From: Acidimicrobiaceae bacterium RAAP-2
GTDB taxonomy: Bacteria > Actinomycetota > Acidimicrobiia > Acidimicrobiales > RAAP-2
Assembly (NCBI GenBank): GCA_001443545.1
Contig: LMAD01000051.1
Location: 1 to 6,626 of the forward strand
Direction: 5' to 3'
Length of the DNA: 6,626 bases
Position 1 is the stretch's first letter; each line of letters begins with the position of its first letter. The position numbers and the translations under genes are program-made. Positions 1-5,223 of the stretch are shown piece by piece. The notes beneath the pieces are model-generated. The model worked only from the letters and a program-made list of their open reading frames with translations, was not told where the DNA came from and made no database searches.

Positions 1-165
1 TGGTGAGTGAACTCAAGCAGCTTTCACTGCGGGCGGCTAACCAGAACGAAACCTGGGAGTCGCCTAAATAGCGAGATATCGCTCACTTGACGTGCGGAAA
101 GGGAGAGGAATGGGCGGTCCGCCATCGATAAAAACCGGACGATACTGGTTCCAGCAGCCTCCACC

Positions 166-1704
166 CTACGGAGAGACTTTTTCCTCGAAGAGTCCGAATC
201 CCCCTCCCGAACGCACGAGCCGGTACCCGCCACTGATCTGCTTGAACACGTCGGAGTGATTGGACTCACTCATCACCAGAGGCAGCAATAGATATTGCAC
301 GTGGCCCGACACGGGGAGCCTCGCCCCCGTGTCATTGGTGACGCCCCAATTTGAGGCGTAGAACGGCGTCGGCCAGACGTATACCTGTACTCGGTGGTCG
401 ATGTGCGAAATTACGGGATACCACGCCGAGACGACGGCGTTCGGGGGCAACCCCCTTTCGAGATAATTCAGTGCATCTATCGAACGCGACGATAACCAGC
501 CCGACGTGGCCGTCTCAGCGTTACTCGAATACGGGGCGATGCCCCACAGCGCGCAGGACGTAATGGCCGCGCCCAACGCCACCGTCGCCAGTGCATCTCG
601 TCGCCAGCCGCGAGGTTGTTTGGCGATCGCGTACGTAGTGCCCAATACCAGTACCGGCGCCAGCGGCATCGAATACTGATAGAGAATCTGATGCATGTAG
701 GGGTCATTGCTGATCAGAATCTCCGCGACAACGAGGACCCCGATAAGCGCAATCTCGGGAGCGAACAGAAAGGCGAAGCCGACGGAGCAACCCAGTTGCC
801 AGAGATAAAAAGGGCGACCCTGCGAGATCAAATACGACCAGAGTTGGCCCGGTCTGTGGAGGAGGGTACCGAACAGTCCCCAGACGCCACCGAAAGGTAT
901 CCGCGAGGCGTAGATACTGGTCGCGCCGAGTAGCCAGGGGATAATCAACCAGTTCGCCACCATGGCCCAGAGCACCGATCCCGCAACGATCGACATCCCC
1001 AACCTACGACCACGCCGAGCAGCGACCCACAGACCTACGGGAAGGACCAATAACACGGCGTCCTCTTTGACCAACAACGAGAGAACCACCATGACCACGA
1101 GCAGCGCCGACCTGCGCTCGATTGCGGCGTAGATAGCCAGACTGATGAAGAACACTTGGAAGGCCTCGGGGTGGAACTGATCGAGGTTTCCCCGTTGGAG
1201 GAGTGGGTTCAAGAGATACGTGGCGACGAGCGAGGTAGCGATAACGCTGCTTTTTATGTACTTGCGAGCGAGTAGATAGATCGGGACGGCGGGACCGGCG
1301 AGTAAAAGCGTCTGCAAGACGAGAAGACCCTGTGGCTCGGGGACGAGCCGGTAGAACGGTGCGAACAGCAATAGTACGAACGACGTGTGGTCGCCGAAGA
1401 GGTTACGTCCCATGATCGTGACGAAGGGCTCGTGAAAATGCGAAATGAGCCACATGCCTTGATCAAAGATTGCCAGGTCAAAGGGAGGTTCGCCGTAGCC
1501 GTAGTACTGCTTCAGACTGAGATAAATGAACCATCCGACGTAGAGAACGATAAGGAGCGTTGCCACCTTGGACTTCTTTTGAGACACCGAACGCCAAGTC
1601 CGTAATGTCCAATCCCTCAAGTTGCCCCGAGCACGGCCCGCACTCGTCATCGCCGACGAACTTCTTTCATCAGCCACGTGGACACTTGATGGATCATCAA
1701 CCAT
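166..1704 (-). CDS. DUF2079 family multi-pass membrane protein
   Basis: A 512-residue integral membrane protein. The family (DUF2079, PF09852) is uncharacterised biochemically but resembles GT-C-type membrane glycosyltransferases, so a lipid-linked sugar transfer role is inference only. Family hallmarks are visible: FDLAIFDQGMW (75-85) just after the first membrane segment, GDHTSF (104-109), FHPEAF (177-182), KEDA (213-216) and HQILYQYSMPLAP (338-350). The acidic residues D76, D81, D105 and E180 are the likely functional positions. The N-terminal 45 residues are polar and basic and should be cytoplasmic. Hydrophobic segments lie near 47-63, 108-118, 127-146, 152-166, 181-195, 199-223, 236-259, 302-329, 345-361 and 370-389, followed by a soluble C-terminal domain (about 395-512). 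Length is normal for the family. No Shine-Dalgarno precedes the ATG, but a -10 box 9 bases upstream fits a leaderless start. M19 is an alternative start. It stands alone on the minus strand, divergent from everything else. Confidence 0.9.
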   Translation of the reverse strand: MVDDPSSVHVADERSSSAMTSAGRARGNLRDWTLRTWRSVSQKKSKVATLLIVLYVGWFIYLSLKQYYGYGEPPFDLAIFDQGMWLISHFHEPFVTIMGRNLFGDHTSFVLLLFAPFYRLVPEPQGLLVLQTLLLAGPAVPIYLLARKYIKSSVIATSLVATYLLNPLLQRGNLDQFHPEAFQVFFISLAIYAAIERRSALLVVMVVLSLLVKEDAVLLVLPVGLWVAARRGRRLGMSIVAGSVLWAMVANWLIIPWLLGATSIYASRIPFGGVWGLFGTLLHRPGQLWSYLISQGRPFYLWQLGCSVGFAFLFAPEIALIGVLVVAEILISNDPYMHQILYQYSMPLAPVLVLGTTYAIAKQPRGWRRDALATVALGAAITSCALWGIAPYSSNAETATSGWLSSRSIDALNYLERGLPPNAVVSAWYPVISHIDHRVQVYVWPTPFYASNWGVTNDTGARLPVSGHVQYLLLPLVMSESNHSDVFKQISGGYRLVRSGGGFGLFEEKVSP

Positions 1705-1713
1705 TTGAAAGGA

Positions 1714-1719
1714 ACTATA
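1714..1719 (-). promoter_or_regulatory. -10 box for a likely leaderless DUF2079 transcript
   Basis: Read on the minus strand this is TATAGT, five of six matches to TATAAT, ending 9 bases before the ATG at 1704. The usual spacing from -10 box to start site would put transcription start at about 1704-1708, at or next to the ATG. No purine-rich ribosome-binding site is present, which fits leaderless initiation, common in actinobacteria. No convincing -35 hexamer is visible. Confidence 0.4.
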
Positions 1720-1905
1720 GAGTCCATCCCCTTCGACAAACTGTGTAGGTGAAGTCCACCTTCGGGCGCTACCTGCGGATTCATCTCGCTCGTCGGGTCA
1801 ATGAACAGCGCCGGAACTGATATCACCGCCCGCTCGAACGCTCACCAGTACGGACGCGTCAGCGTTGGGCAGTCCGCCACGACTTCCTTCGCGCCTAACC
1901 CGATC

Positions 1906-1911
1906 AAGGGG
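1906..1911 (+). promoter_or_regulatory. Ribosome-binding site that favours ATG 1920
   Basis: AAGGGG sits 8 bases before ATG 1920, an ideal spacing, so ATG 1920 is preferred over the in-frame GTG at 1917. The upstream 39-codon frame ends in TGA at 1918-1920, sharing its A with this ATG, an arrangement typical of translationally coupled genes. Confidence 0.5.
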
Positions 1912-1919
1912 ATGAAGTG

Positions 1920-2234
1920 ATGCGCCAAGTCGTTGCTTACGAGTTGTTGTCACTCGACGGTGTGGCTGAACACCCAGACGAGTTCATCACTGAATTTGAC
2001 CACGCGATGCAAGAGAACCTTGGTTGCGTCATTGCCACCCAGGACACCGTGCTGCTCGGACAGCGCACCTACGACGACTGGGCACAGTTTCGGCCAGGCT
2101 GCGACATCGAACCATTGGCGAGCTTCATCAGCGGCGTAGAGAAATTCGTTATGGCTTCGACAGTGCCGCGTCACAGTTGGTCGAACACCACCGTCACTGG
2201 TGGAGAGCCTACGGCCCCGTCGTCCCAAGCCTAA
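1920..2234 (+). pseudogene. Truncated RibD-C / dihydrofolate-reductase-like protein (N-terminal half only)
   Basis: Encodes 104 residues that match the start of the small DHFR-like family with the RibD C-terminal fold (PF01872), NADPH-dependent reductases of usually unknown substrate. Visible family landmarks are VVAYELLSLDGVAEHP (4-19, first strand and the SLDGV turn), VLLGQRTYDDW (44-54, cofactor-binding LLGRxTYE region), KFVMAST (75-81) and WSNTTV (87-92). Intact members run to about 185-195 residues and continue into a conserved LK...GGDIxVxGS...L and DEL...P half. None of that is present in any frame here. The frame ends in a short tail (GEPTAPSSQA) and TAA, and the DNA turns AT-rich within a few bases. 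The good ribosome-binding site shows that the 5' end is intact. I infer a deletion or replacement that removed the 3' half. A functional half-domain protein is less likely, since the cofactor site is split. Confidence 0.65.
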
Positions 2235-2252
2235 GGCCAATTTTCTCACAAC

Positions 2253-2281
2253 ATAACCAGGGGTTATACTACTATTTTTTT
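2253..2281 (+). terminator. Weak intrinsic-terminator-like hairpin
   Basis: A perfect 6-bp inverted repeat, ATAACC (2253-2258) and GGTTAT (2262-2267), with a 3-base loop. It is followed 7 bases later by seven Ts (2275-2281). It lies 18 bases after the stop of the truncated reductase gene, the right place for a terminator. The stem has only two G-C pairs and the T run is offset, so strength is doubtful. The same bases include a TATACT that could be a -10 box instead. Confidence 0.3.
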
Positions 2282-2304
2282 GCATAATGGCGGGTGAAGC
2301 AATT

Positions 2305-2329
2305 TATCCGTATAAATATCCGGTTAACC
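2305..2329 (+). promoter_or_regulatory. Repeat and palindrome cluster, possible operator
   Basis: TATCCG occurs twice (2305-2310 and 2317-2322), 12 bases apart with TATAAA between. The second copy runs into the perfect palindrome GGTTAACC (2322-2329). The 12-base period puts both copies on about the same face of the helix. It lies about 40 bases upstream of the proposed -35 of the DUF3494 gene, a usual position for an activator site. No regulator is encoded in the window, so function is inferred from position and symmetry only. Confidence 0.25.
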
Positions 2330-2367
2330 CTCTATATTTCAAGGTCCTGACGTTCAATTACGCTCAA

Positions 2368-2396
2368 TTGCTGCTACGATTCATTTTGGGTATTAA
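2368..2396 (+). promoter_or_regulatory. Candidate promoter of the DUF3494-sortase genes
   Basis: TTGCTG (2368-2373) and TATTAA (2391-2396) are separated by 17 bases, giving a plausible housekeeping-type promoter with a start site near 2403 and a leader of about 48 bases. Each hexamer matches consensus only partly. The inverted repeat CAATT (2355-2359) / AATTG (2366-2370) overlaps the -35. A perfect palindrome ATTTATAAAT (2415-2424) lies just downstream of the expected start and could be an operator. Other AT-rich hexamers in the segment could serve equally well. Confidence 0.3.
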
Positions 2397-2435
2397 GAAT
2401 ACATTCTCGCCGAGATTTATAAATTTATACCCGGT

Positions 2436-2450
2436 AAAGGGGCGAAGCCC
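2436..2450 (+). promoter_or_regulatory. Ribosome-binding site inside a small hairpin
   Basis: AAAGGGG (2436-2442) is a strong ribosome-binding site 8 bases before ATG 2451. GGGC (2440-2443) pairs perfectly with GCCC (2447-2450) around the triloop GAA, so half of the site is held in a 4-bp G-C stem that ends at the ATG. This could damp translation or make it temperature- or factor-dependent. The stem is short, and chance is possible. Confidence 0.4.
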
Positions 2451-3524
2451 ATGAGAACATCTTTCCAGTCATTCTTTCAATCAGTTCGACGCGTACTTGT
2501 GTTTCGAGTTCGGGGGGCCCATCGCCATCCACGTCACTGGGCTGTGAAGCCAATTACGTTGACCGGCGTTGGCATTGGCGCACTCACTATGGTGCTGGTC
2601 ACCGGTGCCACCACGCTGCCGGCATCGGGCGCGACGACGCTGAATCTTGGTTCGGCCGCCTCGTACGCCGTTCTCGCCGGTTCGACAATCACCAACACGG
2701 GCTCCACGGTCGTTACGGGCGATCTCGGACTCTCGCCGGGAACTTCCCTCACGGGCTTCCCGCCGGGTTCGATCTCGGGTAGCACCCAGGTCGCGAATGC
2801 CCAGTCACTCGCGGCACAGACGTCAGCGACCGCAGCGTATCTCGCCGCCGCCAGTGCCACGCCGTCGACCACCATCGCGGGTGGGGTTCTCGGTGGGCTA
2901 ACACTCAATCCCGGGGTTTACACCTACGCGAGTTCACTATCCCTCACTGGCACGCTGACCTTGAACGCCGGTGGTAATCCAGCCGCCGTCTTCATCATTC
3001 AAAGTGGGTCGACACTGACCACCGCCACGGGTAGCGCGGTCGCCCTCTCCGGTGGAGCCCAGGCGTGCAACGTCTTCTGGCAGGTCGGCTCTTCCGCGAC
3101 ACTGGGAACCACGACGTCGTTCAACGGTACGATTCTCGCGTTGACGTCGGCCACCCTGAACACCGGTGCCCAAGTCAATGGCCGAGTTCTCGTCCAAACT
3201 GGGGCGATCACCCTTGATGGCAACACCATCACGGTGCCGACGTGCGCCGCGGTGACCCCGACAACGACTACGTCGACAACGACGACACCGACCACCACGA
3301 CCACGTCTGTACCGACGACGACGACCACCACCCCCACCACCACGACCACGTCTTCACCGACGACGACCACCACCACACCGGTCATCCCGCGCGGTGCACC
3401 CAAGACGGGCCAGGGCGGAACGGCTGGATCAGGTTCGACACCTCCGCTCCTTCTTGGAATTGGGGCCCTTCTCCTGGCAGCGATCGCCGGAGCATCGGCG
3501 CTCCGAGTCCGTCGGCAGCGGTAG
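2451..3524 (+). CDS. Secreted, sortase-anchored DUF3494 (ice-binding-like) surface protein
   Basis: 357 residues. Residues 1-60 are a long export signal: a basic N-region, a hydrophobic core at about 36-52 and a likely cleavage after the ASG/ASGA at 58-61. Residues 63-265 form one DUF3494 domain (PF11999), the discontinuous beta-solenoid of IBP-1-type ice-binding proteins. Typical stretches are LGSAASYAVLAGSTITNTGST (66-86), GDLGLSPGTSLTGFPPG (90-106), LNPGVY (152-157), AAVFIIQSGSTL (178-189), CNVFWQVGSSATLG (206-219) and FNGTILA (224-230). C206 and C265 are the only cysteines after the signal and may form a disulphide. A Thr/Pro stalk follows (269-310), then APKTG (316-320), a hydrophobic stretch (332-350) and a basic tail RVRRQR (352-357), a classic cell-wall sorting signal with A instead of L. 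The sortase gene begins 19 bases downstream. Ice binding is not proven: many DUF3494 proteins lack tested activity, and no flat repeated T-A/G-X-T/N face stands out. An adhesin role is equally possible. Confidence 0.9.
   Translation: MRTSFQSFFQSVRRVLVFRVRGAHRHPRHWAVKPITLTGVGIGALTMVLVTGATTLPASGATTLNLGSAASYAVLAGSTITNTGSTVVTGDLGLSPGTSLTGFPPGSISGSTQVANAQSLAAQTSATAAYLAAASATPSTTIAGGVLGGLTLNPGVYTYASSLSLTGTLTLNAGGNPAAVFIIQSGSTLTTATGSAVALSGGAQACNVFWQVGSSATLGTTTSFNGTILALTSATLNTGAQVNGRVLVQTGAITLDGNTITVPTCAAVTPTTTTSTTTTPTTTTTSVPTTTTTTPTTTTTSSPTTTTTTPVIPRGAPKTGQGGTAGSGSTPPLLLGIGALLLAAIAGASALRVRRQR
3291..3380 (+). repeat. Two 45-bp tandem units encoding the Thr/Pro stalk
   Basis: Residues 281-295 and 296-310 of the surface protein are near-identical 15-residue units, TTTTTS(V/S)PTTTTTTP. 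The underlying DNA is also repeated: CCACGTCT recurs at 3301-3308 and 3346-3353, exactly 45 bases apart. A shorter related Thr run (271-280) precedes them. Duplication or loss of whole units would lengthen or shorten the stalk without shifting the frame. Such stalks usually carry the domain across the cell wall and are often O-glycosylated. Confidence 0.75.
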
Positions 3525-3543
3525 TAGGTCCAAGTAGACATCC

Positions 3544-4239
3544 ATGAAGCCAACTGCCGCCCACCACGTTCGTTCTCGGCGGGAGCGAACGTGGTGGGCG
3601 GTTTCGGCAGTCCTGGCCGCCACCGGTATCGTCGCGTTGCTTTTAGCGTGGCCCACCGCTGACCCGAAGTCGGTGGTGCTGTCGAGCACCGCGGCGAACG
3701 TGGCGGCCCAGCCGTCGAGCACGACGACGGTTGCGCGATCCGCTCCGTTGGCCCGATCCGCTCCGTTGGCCCGATCGGTACCGATGTGGCTCGCGGTGCC
3801 GAGCATCGGCATCAACATCGCGGTCGGGCGCCTGGGACTCACACCCAACGGCCAAGTCATGGTTCCCGCAACCGCTCATACTGTCGGGTGGTACGTCCAC
3901 GGACCCACACCGGGTCAACTTGGCTCCTCGGTCATCCTCGGTCACGTCGACTCGTACCTGGGACCTGGAGTATTTTTCGAGCTCAAGCGTCTCGTCGCCG
4001 GTAATCGAATCAACGTGACGCTGGCCGACGGCGCAGTGGTGAGTTTTCGAGTCAATCGCGTCGAGCAGTACTCCAAGACATCGTTCCCCGATCGCTTGGT
4101 CTACGGCCCACACGGCACACGAGCCTTGCAGCTCGTCACGTGTGGCGGAACGTTCGATCACGCGACGGGCAGCTATGAGTCCAACATCGTCGTCTTCTCC
4201 ACTCTCATCTCGTCGACGAAGCCTCGATCGCACCGTTGA
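3544..4239 (+). CDS. Class F sortase
   Basis: 231 residues, a membrane-anchored cysteine transpeptidase that should cleave the sorting signal of surface proteins and join them to the cell wall. A basic N-terminus (10-16) precedes a membrane anchor (about 18-36), placing the enzyme outside the membrane. A low-complexity Ser/Thr/Ala spacer (40-79) leads to the sortase beta-barrel (81-220). Visible motifs are WLAVPSIGINIAVGRLGL (82-99), VGWY (114-117), ILGHVDS (131-137, catalytic H134), FFELKRL (144-150), and LVTCGGTFDHATGSYESN (197-214, catalytic C200); TCGG marks class F. The usual catalytic Arg is not obvious between C200 and the C-terminus; R184 and R193 lie just before the Cys. ATG 3544 is chosen because the next Met (81) would remove the anchor; its ribosome-binding site is weak. 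It directly follows a gene with a sorting signal, its likely dedicated substrate. A strong inverted repeat lies in codons 5-20. Confidence 0.9.
   Translation: MKPTAAHHVRSRRERTWWAVSAVLAATGIVALLLAWPTADPKSVVLSSTAANVAAQPSSTTTVARSAPLARSAPLARSVPMWLAVPSIGINIAVGRLGLTPNGQVMVPATAHTVGWYVHGPTPGQLGSSVILGHVDSYLGPGVFFELKRLVAGNRINVTLADGAVVSFRVNRVEQYSKTSFPDRLVYGPHGTRALQLVTCGGTFDHATGSYESNIVVFSTLISSTKPRSHR
3557..3601. repeat. Perfect 16-bp inverted repeat in the first codons of the sortase gene
   Basis: CCGCCCACCACGTTCG (3557-3572) is exactly complementary to 3586-3601, with 13 bases between. As RNA the stem can extend inward by five more pairs including two G-U, leaving a GGC triloop. Outside it, ACTG (3553-3556) can pair with CAGT (3608-3611) across a 6-base bulge. 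It begins 13 bases after the A of the sortase ATG and 32 bases after the end of the surface-protein stop codon. Only three Ts follow, so it is not a textbook intrinsic terminator. Confidence 0.85.
3736..3776 (+). repeat. 18-bp tandem repeat in the sortase spacer
   Basis: CGATCCGCTCCGTTGGCC occurs at 3736-3753 and again, identically, at 3754-3771, followed by the first five bases of a third copy. It is in frame and encodes RSAPLA twice (residues 65-76), then RS. Perfect identity suggests a recent slippage duplication that lengthened the linker between membrane anchor and catalytic domain. Confidence 0.85.
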
Positions 4240-4284
4240 AGGTGGCCGGCGTCCCCTCGGCTTTCCAAGTACTGTCGGGTTCTG

Positions 4285-5223
4285 ATGCCAATCACTGTTC
4301 CCACGACGAACCCCGAGGTCGTCGTGCGCATCGAACACTTCAAAATGGCCTTCGCTCGCCGTACCGTAATCAACGACCTCTCATTCACCGTATTGCGCGG
4401 TGAAACGTTCGGCTTCTTGGGCAGTAACGGCTCCGGCAAGACGACGACCATTCGCGCACTCCTCGGCATTTACCGCGCTACTTCGGGCGACCTGTTGATT
4501 GACGGAAAGAAATTCACCCCCGACAACGGCACGAGACTCGGCTACCTGCCCGAAGAGCGCGGCCTCTACAAGAAGGAATCGGTCATCGACGTGATGACCT
4601 ACTTTGGTCGGTTGAAGGGGATGACGGGGAAGGACGCACAGCGATGGTCCGCCAAGTACCTCGAAAGAGTCGAGCTCGTAGACCAGTCGACGGCCCGACT
4701 CGATCGACTCTCAAGTGGCCAGCAACAAAAAGTGCAGCTCGGCGTGACGATCATGAACCACCCCGACCTCCTGATTCTTGATGAGCCGACCAAGGGTTTC
4801 GACCCGGTGAATCGCCGACTCCTGCTGGATATCCTCGACGAGCAAAAGCGGCTCGGGACAACCGTCATGATGGTCACCCACCAGATGGACGAAGTGGAAC
4901 GACTCTGCGACCGAATTGTGCTGCTCAAGGACGGCGGCGCCGAAGCCTACGGTACCGTCGCCGAGGTCCAAGACCGTTATGGCGGCACTACGATTCGCGT
5001 TCACTACGCCGGGTCAATCCCCGACTCCCCCCAGTACGTTGTCTCGCTTCGCGAACGAAACTACGCCGAGCTGGAGGGCGCCGACGGCGTCGATCCGGCC
5101 GCCATTCTCACGAACCTCGTGGCTTCCGGGGTTTCCGTGAGCCAGTTCACGACGAATCGCCGATCACTCGACGAGATCTTCCTCGCCATCTACGGCGACG
5201 AACGCCGGACGGTATCACCGTGA
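4285..5223 (+). CDS. ABC transporter ATPase, NatA/ABC-2 type
   Basis: 312 residues, the cytoplasmic ATP-hydrolysing subunit of an ABC-2 exporter. Walker A is GSNGSGKTT (46-54, K52), the ABC signature LSSGQ (142-146), Walker B LLILDEP (162-168, catalytic E167), the D-loop region GFDPVNR (171-177) and the H-loop H199 in VTHQMDEVERLCDRI. The region after Walker A reads YLPEERGLY (87-95), the form seen in the YhaQ/NatA-like branch. Residues from about 230 form a C-terminal domain ending in SLDEIFLAIYG (294-304), also typical of that branch. Length is normal. ATG 4285 is chosen because the conserved first strand (VVVRIEHF, 12-19) lies before the next Met (21); the ribosome-binding site is poor. 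The gene starts 45 bases after the sortase stop and overlaps its permease by 4 bases. The substrate cannot be read from the sequence: Na+, drugs, peptides or lipids are all possible for this branch. Confidence 0.93.
   Translation: MPITVPTTNPEVVVRIEHFKMAFARRTVINDLSFTVLRGETFGFLGSNGSGKTTTIRALLGIYRATSGDLLIDGKKFTPDNGTRLGYLPEERGLYKKESVIDVMTYFGRLKGMTGKDAQRWSAKYLERVELVDQSTARLDRLSSGQQQKVQLGVTIMNHPDLLILDEPTKGFDPVNRRLLLDILDEQKRLGTTVMMVTHQMDEVERLCDRIVLLKDGGAEAYGTVAEVQDRYGGTTIRVHYAGSIPDSPQYVVSLRERNYAELEGADGVDPAAILTNLVASGVSVSQFTTNRRSLDEIFLAIYGDERRTVSP

Noticed and set aside
70..134. Small hairpins (AGCGA/TCGCT at 70-83, GGCGG/CCGCC near 113-123) and an A run (130-134) downstream of the DUF2079 gene as its terminator.
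   Set aside because: On the minus strand the T run comes before these stems instead of after them, and the stems are short.
1950..2285. 111-codon antisense frame over the truncated reductase and the AT-rich segment.
   Set aside because: No recognisable motif; the plus strand has a matching family signature and a proper ribosome-binding site.
2400..2450. Possible cyclic-di-GMP or cyclic-di-AMP riboswitch before the surface-protein gene, suggested by the GGGGCGAAGCCC stretch.
   Set aside because: The other conserved blocks of those aptamers are absent and the leader after the proposed start site is too short to hold one.
2999..3553. Antisense frame with long Val runs opposite the DUF3494 gene.
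   Set aside because: The Val runs are simply the reverse complement of the Thr codon repeats in the stalk.
4245..4264. GCCG/CGGC stem followed by TTT between sortase and ABC ATPase as a terminator.
   Set aside because: Only 4 bp with a 9-base loop and three Ts; no better than chance in GC-rich DNA.
3643..4338. A 231-codon open frame antisense to the sortase, coincidentally the same length as the sortase.
   Set aside because: Its translation is Arg/His/Asp-rich low-quality sequence with no domain; it mirrors the codon bias of the real gene, and sortase motifs on the plus strand are unambiguous.
4540..4570. Apparent loss of the Q-loop glutamine in the ATPase (YLPEERGLY).
   Set aside because: This form is, as far as I recall, normal for the YhaQ/NatA-like branch, so it is a family trait and not a defect.
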